Shown: piece by piece, positions 8,292 through 16,321 of the stretch | How positions within the stretch are numbered: position 1 is the stretch's first letter | How the letters are laid out: the number at the start of each line of letters is the position of its first letter | DNA from: JACCZR01 sp035296565 | GTDB lineage: Bacteria; Actinomycetota; Thermoleophilia; Solirubrobacterales; Thermoleophilaceae | Assembly: GCA_035296565.1 (NCBI GenBank) | Contig: DATHAQ010000034.1 | Coordinates: 58,188-122,187 of the forward strand | Direction: 5' to 3' | DNA: 64,000 nt | Made by a program: the position numbers and the translations under genes | Notes under the pieces: generated by a model | Seen by the model: only the letters and a program-made list of their open reading frames with translations | Told to the model about the DNA's origin: nothing | The model's database searches: none

Positions 8292-8669
8292 ATGTCCTGG
8301 AAGCACGGCAACCTGCGCGACTCCGAGGATCTCGCCGCCAAGTACGGCTACGGCGACATCCAGGAGGCGCGCTTCCCGCGAAAGGAGCTCGGAGCGGAGA
8401 GCACCGGGCTGGGCTACATCGCGCTGCGTCCGGGCAAGCGCCAGCCCTTCGCCCACCGTCACGAAGCCGCCGAGGAGATCTACGTGATCCTCTCGGGCGA
8501 CGGCCGCCTCAAGCTCGACGACGAGATCCTCGAAGTGGGACCGATGGACGCGGTCCGCGTGGCGCCGGAGGTCACGAGGGCGTTCGAGGCGGGGGAGGAA
8601 GGGCTGGAGATACTGGTCTTCGGGCCCCGTCACGCGGGAGACGCCGAGACGGTTCAGGACTTCTGGTAG
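8292..8669 (+). CDS. Cupin-domain protein in the gcv operon
   Basis: A 125-aa single-domain cupin. The ATG at 8292 lies 2 bp after the preceding stop and starts MSWKHGNLRDSEDLA. Cupin motif 1 is seen as PFAHRHEAAEEIYVILSGDG (H-x-H, then E), and motif 2 as GPMDAVRVAPEVTRAFEAG, where the usual PxxxxH histidine is not obvious, so metal binding may be incomplete. Cupins include sugar isomerases, dioxygenases and sensors. I cannot assign a reaction; placement between gcvH and gcvPA suggests an accessory or regulatory role in one-carbon metabolism. Confidence 0.7.
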   Translation: MSWKHGNLRDSEDLAAKYGYGDIQEARFPRKELGAESTGLGYIALRPGKRQPFAHRHEAAEEIYVILSGDGRLKLDDEILEVGPMDAVRVAPEVTRAFEAGEEGLEILVFGPRHAGDAETVQDFW

Positions 8670-8700
8670 TCGCGGCCACCGCTAAGTTCGTAGACCGCCC

Positions 8701-10041
8701 GTGAGCCGTTACACGTCTGCAACCGACGCGGATCGCCGCGAGATGCTCGACGCCATCGGCGTCGGCTCGGTGGAGGACCTCTTCGAGGCCATCCCCGAGT
8801 CGGTGCGCCTCGGCCGGCCGATCGACCTGCCCGGGGGCATGGCCGAGCAGGAGGTGCTCGACCACCTGGCCGAGCTGGCGGCGCGCAACCGCCACGCCGA
8901 CGCCGAGATCACCTTCCTGGGCGCCGGGATGTACGACCACTACGTCCCCGCCCTGATCGACAACCTCGTCGAGCGCTCGGAGTTCCTGACGCCCTACACG
9001 CCCTACCAGCCCGAGATCTCCCAGGGCGGCCTGCAGGTGATGTTCGAGTTCCAGACGATGATCTCCGAGCTGACCGGCCTGCCGGTCTCCAACGCCTCGG
9101 TGTACGAGGGCCCCAGCGCGGTGGCCGCTGCGGGATACCTGGCCAAGCTGGAGACCAGGCGCTCGAAGCTGCTCACCTCGCGCGGCATGCACCCGCACTC
9201 GCGGGCCGCTCTGGCCACGCACGCCGTCGGCTACGGCATGGAGATCGTCGAGGTCCCGCTCGACTCCAACGGCGTCACCGACGCCGAGGCGCTGGCGGCC
9301 GCCGTCGATGACGACACGGCCGCCGTGTTCGTGCAGTACCCCAACTTCCTGGGCACGGTGGAGGACCTCGCATCGCTGGGGGAGGCGGCCAAGTCGACCG
9401 GCGCGCTGTTCGTCTGCGCGGCAGACCCGCTGCCGCTGGGCATCCTCAAGCCCCCCGGCGAGTGCGGCGTGGACATCTGCGTGGGCGAGGGCCAGACGCT
9501 GGGCAACCGGCTGGACTTCGGCGGCCCTTCGTTCGGCTTCTTCGCGGCCTCCGAGCGCTTCTTGCGCAAGATGCCGGGCCGCATCGCGGGCGAAACCCGC
9601 GACGTGGACGGCAAGCGCGGTTTCGTGCTCACCCTCCAGACCCGCGAGCAGCACATCCGCCGCGAGAAGGCCACGCACAACATCTGCACCTCGCAGGCGC
9701 TCAACGCGCTGGCCGGCACCGCCTACCTCTCGTGGCTGGGCCGCGAGGGGCTGGTCGAGCTCTCCACGCTGATGCTGCGCCGCACCGCCTACGCCCGCGA
9801 GGGGCTGCCCTTCGAGCCGATCAACCCGGGGCCCGTGGTGCGCGAGTTCGCCGTGCGCGTGCCGGAGCTCGACGCCTTCCTCGAGCGCGCCCGCGAGGCC
9901 GGCATCAATCCCGGCCTGCCGCTGCGCGGGGTGCTGCCCGAGTACGAGGACGGCCTGCTGGTCGCCATCACCGAGCGGCGCACAAAAGAGCAGATCGACG
10001 CCTTGGCTGCGGTGGCCTCGCGAACCGAGGTGCCCGCATGA
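8701..10041 (+). CDS. gcvPA: Glycine dehydrogenase (decarboxylating) subunit 1
   Basis: N-terminal half of the split P protein, which with GcvPB decarboxylates glycine using PLP and loads the H protein. It has 446 aa, normal for the two-subunit type. Conserved regions include FLGAGMYDHYVPA, TPYTPYQPEISQGGLQVMFEFQ-type text, YEGPSAVAAAG and NICTSQALNALA. The GTG at 8701 fits the conserved start MSRYTSATDADRREML. The stop overlaps the gcvPB ATG (ATGA). PLP itself is bound by the partner subunit. Confidence 0.96.
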   Translation: MSRYTSATDADRREMLDAIGVGSVEDLFEAIPESVRLGRPIDLPGGMAEQEVLDHLAELAARNRHADAEITFLGAGMYDHYVPALIDNLVERSEFLTPYTPYQPEISQGGLQVMFEFQTMISELTGLPVSNASVYEGPSAVAAAGYLAKLETRRSKLLTSRGMHPHSRAALATHAVGYGMEIVEVPLDSNGVTDAEALAAAVDDDTAAVFVQYPNFLGTVEDLASLGEAAKSTGALFVCAADPLPLGILKPPGECGVDICVGEGQTLGNRLDFGGPSFGFFAASERFLRKMPGRIAGETRDVDGKRGFVLTLQTREQHIRREKATHNICTSQALNALAGTAYLSWLGREGLVELSTLMLRRTAYAREGLPFEPINPGPVVREFAVRVPELDAFLERAREAGINPGLPLRGVLPEYEDGLLVAITERRTKEQIDALAAVASRTEVPA

Positions 10042-11588
10042 GCGACACCGTCACCATCTTCGAGCGCTCCCGCGAGGGGCGCCGGGCCTTCACGCCGCCG
10101 CGCACCGACGTCCCCGAGACGCCGGTCGAGGAGCTGCTCCCCGACTGGGCCCGCCGCTCCCAGCCCGCCGATCTGCCCGAGGTCTCCGAGCCGGAGATCG
10201 TGCGTCACTACGTCACGCTGTCGCGCAAGAACTTCCACCTCGACCAGGGCTTCTACCCCCTGGGCTCGTGCACGATGAAGCACAATCCCAAGCTGCACGA
10301 GCGGGTGGCGGCGCTTCCGGGTCACGCGCGTTTGCACCCGCTTCAGGAGCCCGCGCACGCCCAGGGCGCGCTGGAGCTGATGTACAACCTCCAGGAGGCG
10401 CTGGCGGAGATCGCGGGCCTGCCGCACGTCTCGCTGCAGCCCAGCGCGGGCTCGCACGGCGAGCTGGCGGGCCTGCTGCTCACCCGCGCCTACCACGCCG
10501 ACCGCGGCGAGCACCGCACCAAGGTGCTCACACCGGACACCGCGCACGGCACCAACCCCGCCACCGTCACCATGGCCGGCTACGAGGTGGTGAAGGTTGG
10601 GACTGCCGACGACGGCGGGGTGGACCTCGAGGACCTGCGCGCAAAGGCCGACGACGACGTCGCGTGCCTGATGCTCACCAACCCGAACACGCTCGGGCTG
10701 TTCGACTCGAACATCGAGGAGATCGCCGAGATCGTGCACGGCGTGGGGGGGACGCTCTACTACGACGGCGCCAACCTCAACGCCGTGATGGGCGTCTCGC
10801 GACCCGGGGACATGGGCTTCGACATCGTCCACTACAACCTGCACAAGACCTTCACCCAGCCGCACGGCGGAGGCGGGCCGGGCGCCGGGCCGATTGCGGT
10901 GAGCGACCGCATCGAGCCCTTCCTGCCAGTACCCCAGGTGGTGCGCACCTCGAGCTCCAACGGGGCCGGGCCCGCGTTCGACCTCGACCACGACCGGCCC
11001 AAGTCGATCGGCAAGATGCGCGGGTTCCAGGGCAACTTCGGCGTGTTCGTGCGCTCCTACGCCTACATCTGCTCGCTGGGCGGCGACGGGCTGCGCGAGG
11101 TCTCCGAGCTGGCCGTGCTGAACGCCAACTACCTCAAGGCGCGCCTGGCCGAGGACGGCATCGGCGAGTACCTGCCCATCGCCTTCGACCGCCATTGCAT
11201 GCACGAGTTCGTGCTCTCGGGCAGTGGCGCCAAGGACAAGCTCGACATCAAGACGCTGGACATCGCCAAGCGCCTGCTCGACCACGAGGTTCACCCGCCC
11301 ACCGTCTACTTCCCGCTGCTGGTGGACGAGGCTCTGATGATCGAGCCGACCGAGACCGAGCCCAAGGAGCGCCTGGACCACTTCGCCGACGCGATGCGCG
11401 AGCTCTTGGCCGAGGCGGCCGAGGATCCCGAGATCGCCCGCACCGCCCCGCATACCACGCCGGTGCGTCGCCTGGACGAGGCCGGCGCGGCGAAGAGGCC
11501 CGTCGTGCGCCAGAGCCGCCGGGACGTGAACCCCGGTGATCCTGGCCGTGCGCAGGACCACCCCGCCGCAGCCAGCGGCGCCCTTTAG
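10038..11588 (+). CDS. gcvPB: Glycine dehydrogenase (decarboxylating) subunit 2
   Basis: PLP-carrying half of the split P protein of the glycine cleavage system. The open frame extends far upstream inside gcvPA, but the ATG at 10038 overlaps the gcvPA stop and gives a typical 516-aa protein. Motifs are FYPLGSCTMKHNPK, the DTAHGTNPA substrate loop and YYDGANLNAVMG. The PLP-lysine region HKTFTQPHGGGGPGAGP has Lys270 as the likely Schiff-base residue. It ends the operon; the next gene starts 83 bp later behind its own ribosome-binding site. Confidence 0.96.
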   Translation: MSDTVTIFERSREGRRAFTPPRTDVPETPVEELLPDWARRSQPADLPEVSEPEIVRHYVTLSRKNFHLDQGFYPLGSCTMKHNPKLHERVAALPGHARLHPLQEPAHAQGALELMYNLQEALAEIAGLPHVSLQPSAGSHGELAGLLLTRAYHADRGEHRTKVLTPDTAHGTNPATVTMAGYEVVKVGTADDGGVDLEDLRAKADDDVACLMLTNPNTLGLFDSNIEEIAEIVHGVGGTLYYDGANLNAVMGVSRPGDMGFDIVHYNLHKTFTQPHGGGGPGAGPIAVSDRIEPFLPVPQVVRTSSSNGAGPAFDLDHDRPKSIGKMRGFQGNFGVFVRSYAYICSLGGDGLREVSELAVLNANYLKARLAEDGIGEYLPIAFDRHCMHEFVLSGSGAKDKLDIKTLDIAKRLLDHEVHPPTVYFPLLVDEALMIEPTETEPKERLDHFADAMRELLAEAAEDPEIARTAPHTTPVRRLDEAGAAKRPVVRQSRRDVNPGDPGRAQDHPAAASGAL

Positions 11589-11671
11589 CCCGCAGTTGTC
11601 GACCGCCGCTTGAACCTTCTCTGGGCCGGGTACCCGGGGGTAGTGAGTTCAGAGGAGAGAGGAAGGGCCTC

Positions 11672-12157
11672 ATGAGCACCGCATTGATAATCGTCATAGT
11701 CGTAGTTGTCGCCTTGCTGCTGGTGGGCTTGGTGCTGCTGGCCGCGCGTCGCAAGAAGCAGAAGGAGGAGGAGCGGCGCCGCGTGGCCGCTGCCGGGCAT
11801 CGCGAGGAGGCAAAGGGCCGGCAACAGCTCGCCGAGCGCAAGCAGGCTGAGGCCGGAGAGGTGGGCGCGGAGGCTCACCGCAGGCGGGAGTCCGCTCAGG
11901 CGGCCGACGAGCAGGCGCGCCGCCAGCAGGAGCAGGCCGAGCAGGCCGCCGAGGAGGCGCGCCGCCAGCAAGAGCAGGCCGAGCAGGCCGCCGAGGAGGC
12001 GCGTCGGCGGGGGGAGCAGGCCGAGCAGGAGCGGGGAGCCGCCGAGAAGCTCGATCAGGACGCCGGCCAGCGGTCCTCGGAGGCGTCCCGGGTGCAGGAG
12101 GAAGCTCAGGAACGCAGCCGTAAGGCCGACGAGTTGGACCCCGACCAGACGCGCTAG
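11672..12157 (+). CDS. Small membrane-anchored coiled-coil protein with 14-residue repeats
   Basis: A 161-aa protein not recognised as a named family. Residues 4-24 (ALIIVIVVVVALLLVGLVLLA) form one strong membrane helix followed by a basic cluster ARRKKQKEEERRR, so the remainder should be cytoplasmic. Residues about 25-155 are highly charged, rich in Ala/Glu/Gln/Arg, and predicted coiled coil. They contain nearly three copies of the unit ARRQQEQAEQAAEE. The ATG has a good upstream purine-rich site (GAGGAGAGAGGAAGG). It is followed 10 bp later by the PRC/DUF2382 gene, suggesting a shared envelope- or stress-related operon. Confidence 0.75.
   Translation: MSTALIIVIVVVVALLLVGLVLLAARRKKQKEEERRRVAAAGHREEAKGRQQLAERKQAEAGEVGAEAHRRRESAQAADEQARRQQEQAEQAAEEARRQQEQAEQAAEEARRRGEQAEQERGAAEKLDQDAGQRSSEASRVQEEAQERSRKADELDPDQTR
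11915..12030 (+). repeat. 42-bp tandem repeat in coiled-coil gene
   Basis: GCGCGCCGCC recurs at 11915 and 11957, and a diverged copy starts at 11999, giving an exact 42-bp (14-codon) period over about 2.7 copies. The first two units differ at very few positions, so the expansion looks recent. Confidence 0.85.
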
Positions 12158-12167
12158 GAGGGACAGG

Positions 12168-13025
12168 ATGCCCGACGCAGACACCATCGGCACTTGGCGA
12201 GGACACGAGCTGATCGACCGCGACGGCGAGAAGATCGGCAAGATCGCCGAGATCTATCTCGACCGGCAGACCGAGCAGCCGGGGTGGGTGACGGTCAAGA
12301 CCGGGCTCTTCGGCAGACGCGAGACCCTCGTCCCGATCACCGACGCTTCGAGCGAGGGGGACATCGTTCGCGTGCCGTTCGAGAAGGAGCACGTGAACGG
12401 TGCCCCTCACGTGGACCCCGAGGCGGAGATGAGCGCCGACGAGGAGCGCGCTCTCCATGAGCATTATGGGCTCGACTACTCGAGTGACGAGGATCAGGAC
12501 CAGACGGCCGGCGCGGGTCAAGAGCACGCCGCGGCCGCGGGTCAGGAGGGCGGAGACGCAGCCGCCGCCGAGCAAGCGCGGCCCGGTGGGGGCGACGACC
12601 ACGAGGGCGGGCAGGACGCTTCGCGCGATCGCGGAGGCGGAGACGCCGCCGAGCACGCGACGTCCGGTGGGGGCGGCGACCACGAGGGTGGGCGGGACGC
12701 TTCGCGCGATCGCGGAGGCGGAGACGCGGCCGAGCACGCGACGTCCGGTGGGGGCGGCGAGGACTCCGCGGCCGCCGGCAAGGCCGGGTCCGATACGGAA
12801 GAGTCAGACAGCCGTGTAGGCGCTCGGGTCTCCGAGGAGCCGGTCGGGGGCGAGCGTGGGGAGACCCGCCTCCGCCTCAAGCGCTACGTCGTCACCGAGG
12901 AGGTCAGGGTCCCCGTACAGCGCGAGGAGGTCCGGCTCGAGCGCGACGATGAGGGTGGGGATCAGGAGCGCCCGGACCAAGAGCGCCAGGGCCCCGAGGG
13001 CCAGGACCCCGAGCGCCCGACCTGA
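12168..13025 (+). CDS. PRC-barrel protein with acidic repeat linker and DUF2382-like C-terminus
   Basis: A 285-aa protein from ATG 12168, placed 7 nt after AGGAGG. The N-terminal domain (about 5-85) begins TWRGHELIDRDGEKIGKIAE and is a PRC-barrel. Then comes a low-complexity Gly/Asp/Ala/His linker (about 105-205) with two near-identical 27-residue units containing EGGRDASRDRGGGDAAEHAT. The C-terminus has RLRLKRYVVTEEVRVPVQRE, the DUF2382/YsnF pattern found in general-stress proteins. The PRC plus DUF2382 arrangement is known in Actinomycetota and Firmicutes stress proteins; the exact role is unknown. Confidence 0.78.
   Translation: MPDADTIGTWRGHELIDRDGEKIGKIAEIYLDRQTEQPGWVTVKTGLFGRRETLVPITDASSEGDIVRVPFEKEHVNGAPHVDPEAEMSADEERALHEHYGLDYSSDEDQDQTAGAGQEHAAAAGQEGGDAAAAEQARPGGGDDHEGGQDASRDRGGGDAAEHATSGGGGDHEGGRDASRDRGGGDAAEHATSGGGGEDSAAAGKAGSDTEESDSRVGARVSEEPVGGERGETRLRLKRYVVTEEVRVPVQREEVRLERDDEGGDQERPDQERQGPEGQDPERPT
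12597..12758 (+). repeat. 81-bp tandem duplication in PRC/DUF2382 gene
   Basis: The block starting GACCACGAGGGCGGG at 12597 recurs at 12678 with only a few base changes (period 81 bp, 27 codons). It is in frame and lengthens the acidic linker. Confidence 0.85.
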
Positions 13026-13192
13026 CCAGGGTCAGGCTGTGAAGGTGGCGGGCGGTGTGCAACCGGCACGGTGCGGCGCACGCGCGCCCGCTGAGAAATC
13101 CCTCCGCGCCCTGAGCGATATCTGAACCGGGGGTCGAGTTCGCCCTCCGGCCGGCCGGGGCCTCGCTCGCGGCCTGGCCGGCTAGGACGCCG

Positions 13193-13468
13193 TCAGCCCC
13201 CAACGGTGTCGGCGACCTCGACCACCGAGGGCCCCGACTGCAGCTCGACTCGCTCGAACACGCCGGAGGCGAGCAGGCGCTCCCGAGCGGCCGTGGCCTG
13301 GTCGGGCGAGGGGAACTCCACCTGCACGAACAGGTCGTTGGGACTCTCGACGTCCCGGCAGATGCGGTGGCTCCTGGCCTCTGTGCGTATTCCGTGGGGG
13401 TCGTCGTCGAACATGGACTTCCACGTGGCGTAGTCGTCGACGTGGACACGAGTGAGCAGCAACGTCAT
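13193..13468 (-). CDS. Small conserved protein, possible ABM/dimeric alpha-beta barrel
   Basis: A 91-aa protein of unknown function. It starts LLLTRVHVDDYATWKSMFDD and continues with VEFPSPDQATAARERLLASGVFERVEL, a pattern like small dimeric ferredoxin-like (ABM) proteins: a strand with a DYATWK helix, then a second strand-helix unit. The ATG is preceded by GGGGAGG at good spacing. It is divergent from a TetR gene across 65 bp that hold inverted repeats, so it is the likely regulatory target of that repressor. Confidence 0.65.
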   Translation of the reverse strand: MTLLLTRVHVDDYATWKSMFDDDPHGIRTEARSHRICRDVESPNDLFVQVEFPSPDQATAARERLLASGVFERVELQSGPSVVEVADTVGG

Positions 13469-13488
13469 GGGAGACCTCCCCGGTAGAA

Positions 13489-13533
13489 TTGATTACCGCA
13501 GACGAGTAATGACTACACCGCTACAGTAATCAA
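13489..13533. promoter_or_regulatory. TetR operator array with tetR -10
   Basis: TTGATTAC (13489-13496) and GTAATCAA (13526-13533) are perfect inverted repeats. ATTAC and GTAAT (13506-13510) form an additional inner palindrome with 9 bp between. A TACAGT -10 (13522-13527) lies 6 bp before the tetR ATG and overlaps the right arm, so a bound repressor would block tetR as well as the divergent gene. Confidence 0.65.
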
Positions 13534-14181
13534 ATGTCTGGGCCTGTCAAGTCACGCTCCTACGACTCGCGCCGGCGCCGCGAGCAGGCGGCGCAGACCC
13601 GGCGCGAGATCCTCGACGCCGCTGAGCGCCTGTTCGTCGCCGACGGCTATGTCGCGACCACCATTGCCGCCATCGCCAAGGACGCCGGCGTCGCCACCAA
13701 GACCGTCTACCTGGCCTTCGAGACCAAGAGTGGGGTGCTTCGGGCGCTCTGGAACCTCCGGCTGCGCGGGGACCAGGACGAGATTCCCGTCGCCCAGCGC
13801 ACGTGGTACCTGGAGGTGCTCGACGAGCCGGATCCCGAGCGCACGCTGCGCCTGAACGCCCGCAACGCCCGCGCCGTCAAGGAGCGAGTGGGAGCCCTGC
13901 TGGCGGTGGTTCGGGAAGCCGCCGCGGTCGACCCGGATAGCGCCGCGCTGTGGGACCGCATCCAGACGGAGTTCCACGAGAACCAGGGGAGGGTGGTCGC
14001 GACGCTCGATGAGGCGGGCGCATTGCGTCCGGGCCTCGACGCCCCCACGGCAACGGACATCCTCTGGACGCTCAACCACCCGGAGGTCTGGCAGATCCTC
14101 GTCGGGCGGCGGGGCTGGACCCCAGCGCGTTGGGAGGAGTGGCTCGCCGAGTCCTCTCGCCAGCAGCTCCTCGGCCGCTGA
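13534..14181 (+). CDS. TetR-family transcriptional regulator
   Basis: A 215-aa one-component repressor. Residues about 18-65 form the TetR helix-turn-helix (TRREILDAAERLF, then TTIAAIAKDAGVATKTVYLAF). The C-terminal ligand domain is not specific enough to name an inducer. The ATG at 13534 has no Shine-Dalgarno and lies 6 bp after a TACAGT -10, so the mRNA is probably leaderless. The divergent 91-aa gene and the shared GATTAC/GTAATC operator suggest autoregulation plus control of that neighbour. dinB starts 29 bp downstream but has its own SOS box. Confidence 0.88.
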   Translation: MSGPVKSRSYDSRRRREQAAQTRREILDAAERLFVADGYVATTIAAIAKDAGVATKTVYLAFETKSGVLRALWNLRLRGDQDEIPVAQRTWYLEVLDEPDPERTLRLNARNARAVKERVGALLAVVREAAAVDPDSAALWDRIQTEFHENQGRVVATLDEAGALRPGLDAPTATDILWTLNHPEVWQILVGRRGWTPARWEEWLAESSRQQLLGR

Positions 14182-14197
14182 GCCTCGGACCGCTGTG

Positions 14198-14211
14198 CGA
14201 ACATACGTTCG
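14198..14211. promoter_or_regulatory. LexA (SOS) box at dinB
   Basis: CGAACATACGTTCG is a perfect 14-bp palindrome matching the Gram-positive/actinobacterial LexA site (CGAAC-N4-GTTCG). Its last G is the first base of the dinB GTG start codon. Confidence 0.85.
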
Positions 14212-15407
14212 TGTCAGGTCAGGCGACCATCCTCCACGCCGACCTGGACGCCTTCTTCGCGTCGGTCGAGCAGCGCGACGACCCGCGCTTGCGGGGCAAG
14301 CCGGTCATCGTGGGCCCGGGCGTGGTGCAGGCGGCCAGCTACGAGGCGCGGGCCTTCGGGGTCCGCTCGGCGATGGGCGGCCGTCAGGCGCGCAGATTGT
14401 GCCCGCAGGCGATCGTGGTCTCGCCGCGCTTCGACGCATACGTGGAGGCCGGCGAGGCGGTGGCCGCCCTCTTCGAGGACGCCGTGCCCACCGTCGAGCG
14501 GCTCTCGATCGACGAGGCCTTCCTGGACGCCCGGGGGCTCGGGCACATCAAGGGGAGCCCCGGCGAGGTGGCCCGTCGGCTGCGGCACGATGTTCGCGAG
14601 CGCATCGGGCTGCCGATCACCGTCGGAGTGGCGCGGACGAAGTTCCTGGCCAAGGTGGCCAGCGGCGTGGCCAAGCCGGACGGGCTGCTCGTCGTGTCGT
14701 CCGACAAGGAGCTGGAGTTCCTGCACCCGCTGGAGGTGGAGCGCCTGTGGGGCGTGGGGCCGTCCACCGCCGAGAAGCTGCACGCCGTCGGCCTGCGCAA
14801 GGTCGGCCAGGTGGCCGAGCTGCCCGAGGCACGCCTGGTGGAGCTGGTCGGCCGCGCGGCAGGGCGCAAGCTCCACGCGCTGGCCCACAACCGCGACCCC
14901 CGGCCGGTCAAGCGCACGCCCCGCCGCCGTTCTGTCGGGTCGCAGTGCGCGCTCGGGCGCGGCCCCACCTCGGCGGAGGCCCTTGACGCAACCGTCCTGG
15001 CCTTGGTCGACCGCGTCACCCGCCGCATGCGCGCGAAGGGGAGGGCCGGCCGAACCGTGACGCTGCGGCTGCGCTTCGGCGACTTCACGCGGGCCACCCG
15101 GTCGCACACCCTGCCCGCGCCGACCTCGGCCACGAGCGCCGTGCTGGCCGAGATGAGGACGCTGCTGGCCGCCGAGCGCGACCTGATCGATCGGCGGGGG
15201 CTCACGCTGGTGGGGGTCACGGTGGCGAACCTGCAGGCCGGAAGCCGGCAGCTCCAGCTCCCGGTCGACGAGCGGCACGGGGACGTCCTGGACCACGTGC
15301 TCGACGAGGTCCGGGATCGCTTCGGCGCCACCGCTGTCACGCGAGGCTCGCTGCTGCACCGGGCACCGCGACTGGCCACGTGGCTGTTTCCGGGTGACGA
15401 CGACTAG
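14211..15407 (+). CDS. dinB: DNA polymerase IV (Y-family translesion polymerase)
   Basis: Error-prone polymerase that extends mismatched or damaged templates during the SOS response. The protein is 398 aa from GTG 14211, which sits just before the invariant HADLDAFFASVE (metal ligand Asp11). The second acidic pair is in SIDEAFLD (Asp101, Glu102). GVARTKFLAKVASGVAKPDG and the helix-hairpin-helix LWGVGPSTAEKLHAVGL follow, then the little-finger domain. The C-terminus ends LATWLFPGDDD, possibly a beta-clamp contact. The LexA box touches the start codon, so expression should be damage-induced and probably leaderless. Its TAG stop interlocks with that of the convergent lipoprotein gene. Confidence 0.95.
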   Translation: MSGQATILHADLDAFFASVEQRDDPRLRGKPVIVGPGVVQAASYEARAFGVRSAMGGRQARRLCPQAIVVSPRFDAYVEAGEAVAALFEDAVPTVERLSIDEAFLDARGLGHIKGSPGEVARRLRHDVRERIGLPITVGVARTKFLAKVASGVAKPDGLLVVSSDKELEFLHPLEVERLWGVGPSTAEKLHAVGLRKVGQVAELPEARLVELVGRAAGRKLHALAHNRDPRPVKRTPRRRSVGSQCALGRGPTSAEALDATVLALVDRVTRRMRAKGRAGRTVTLRLRFGDFTRATRSHTLPAPTSATSAVLAEMRTLLAAERDLIDRRGLTLVGVTVANLQAGSRQLQLPVDERHGDVLDHVLDEVRDRFGATAVTRGSLLHRAPRLATWLFPGDDD

Positions 15408-16258
15408 CGCACGGGCGCGTAGCGGCGCAGCGGCGGCCGTGTGCCCTCGGCCACCGTGAAGAACGAACGGCCGTTCTCTGCCAACGCCAGCGCCTCGCCC
15501 TGGCCCTCGCGGGCCAGGTCCACCCCGGCGGCGCAGGGTTTTCTCCGGAGCGCCTGGGTCAGCCGCTCGCCCTTCCGCCGGGTCCACACCAGCGCGCGGT
15601 CGTAGGTGCGCAGCACCACGGTGTGGCCGTCAGCCGAGACGTCGCCGGCCGTCACGGCCTCGCCGGGGGTCACCGGCACGAGCGGCCCGCGGCGCAGGGT
15701 CCCCTCGCGAGCTACGTAGAGCCGGTTCTCGCCGCCGAAGCTCTTGGTCACGACCGCCACCGAGCCGTCCAGCGGGTCTACCAGCAGCGTCTCGGCGTCG
15801 TGGGGGCCATCGGCGTAGCGCAGCTCCTGGCGCCCGGCAGGCGCCCCCGACTCGCGCACGCGCACGATGGTGATGGTGGGGCGTTCGGAGTCGTTGTCGC
15901 CGATGTCCCCCACGTAGATGAGGTCGCCCCGTGCCGCGACGTCCTCCCAGTCCACGTTCTCGGCGCCGGGGACCGCCACCTCCCGGCGCAGGTGGCCGTC
16001 CTCGCCCAGCTCGAGCAATCGCGCGCTGTCGCCGGAGTCGTTGTGCGCCCACAGCACGCCGGGGCGTGTGTGTGAGACGACCAGGCCCGAGAGCTCGGTC
16101 GCCGCCGGGGTGTCCACGCGGCCGGTCATCCGGGCGCCCAGCTCGCCGCACAGCCCGACGGCGGGGCGCTGCGGCGGCGCCGGCGGCGCCGCCTGCCGCT
16201 CGCCGTCGCCGCAGGCGGCGAGCAGCGAGCACGCCAGCAGCGCGGCTGCGCGGCGCAC
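15404..16258 (-). CDS. Predicted lipoprotein, beta-propeller-like
   Basis: About 284 aa from GTG 16258, which follows AGGAGG closely. A longer start at 16306 would translate the upstream repeat and is less likely. The N-terminus has a lipoprotein signal: basic VRRAAALLACSLLAAC with lipobox LAAC. The rest has propeller-like strands (SGLVVSHTRPGVLWAHNDSGDSARL, IYVGDIGDN, HDAETLLVDP), resembling extracytoplasmic proteins of unknown function with NHL or SdiA-like propellers. No catalytic residues are recognised. Confidence 0.65.
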   Translation of the reverse strand: MRRAAALLACSLLAACGDGERQAAPPAPPQRPAVGLCGELGARMTGRVDTPAATELSGLVVSHTRPGVLWAHNDSGDSARLLELGEDGHLRREVAVPGAENVDWEDVAARGDLIYVGDIGDNDSERPTITIVRVRESGAPAGRQELRYADGPHDAETLLVDPLDGSVAVVTKSFGGENRLYVAREGTLRRGPLVPVTPGEAVTAGDVSADGHTVVLRTYDRALVWTRRKGERLTQALRRKPCAAGVDLAREGQGEALALAENGRSFFTVAEGTRPPLRRYAPVR

Positions 16259-16264
16259 TGCCCT

Positions 16265-16310
16265 CCTAGCGCCGGAGCGCAGGTCGGGCGCTGGCCGGCC
16301 GAGCACCGCC
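16265..16310 (-). repeat. Copy B of the GLRS repeat
   Basis: Reverse-oriented copy with CTCGGCCGGCC, CGACCTGCGCTCC and a CTAGG end. It lies just upstream of the lipoprotein gene; its right end runs into the AGGAGG in front of that gene. The same frame read from 16306 encodes MLGRPAPDLRS. Confidence 0.8.
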
Positions 16311-16321
16311 GCTCGAGTGGC

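Noticed and set aside
9789..11561. 590-codon minus-strand open frame opposite gcvPA/gcvPB
   Set aside because: Shadow of well-conserved gcvP genes; low-complexity His/Val/Leu/Gly composition.
11626..11637. CCGGGTACCCGG palindrome before the coiled-coil gene as a stress-sigma promoter
   Set aside because: GGGTAC resembles a SigB/SigF -10, but no GTTT -35 lies at the proper distance.
16259..16306. Longer lipoprotein start (MLGRPAPDLRS...)
   Set aside because: It translates the repeat and would bury the lipoprotein signal; the GTG at 16258 gives a proper basic-hydrophobic-LAAC signal.
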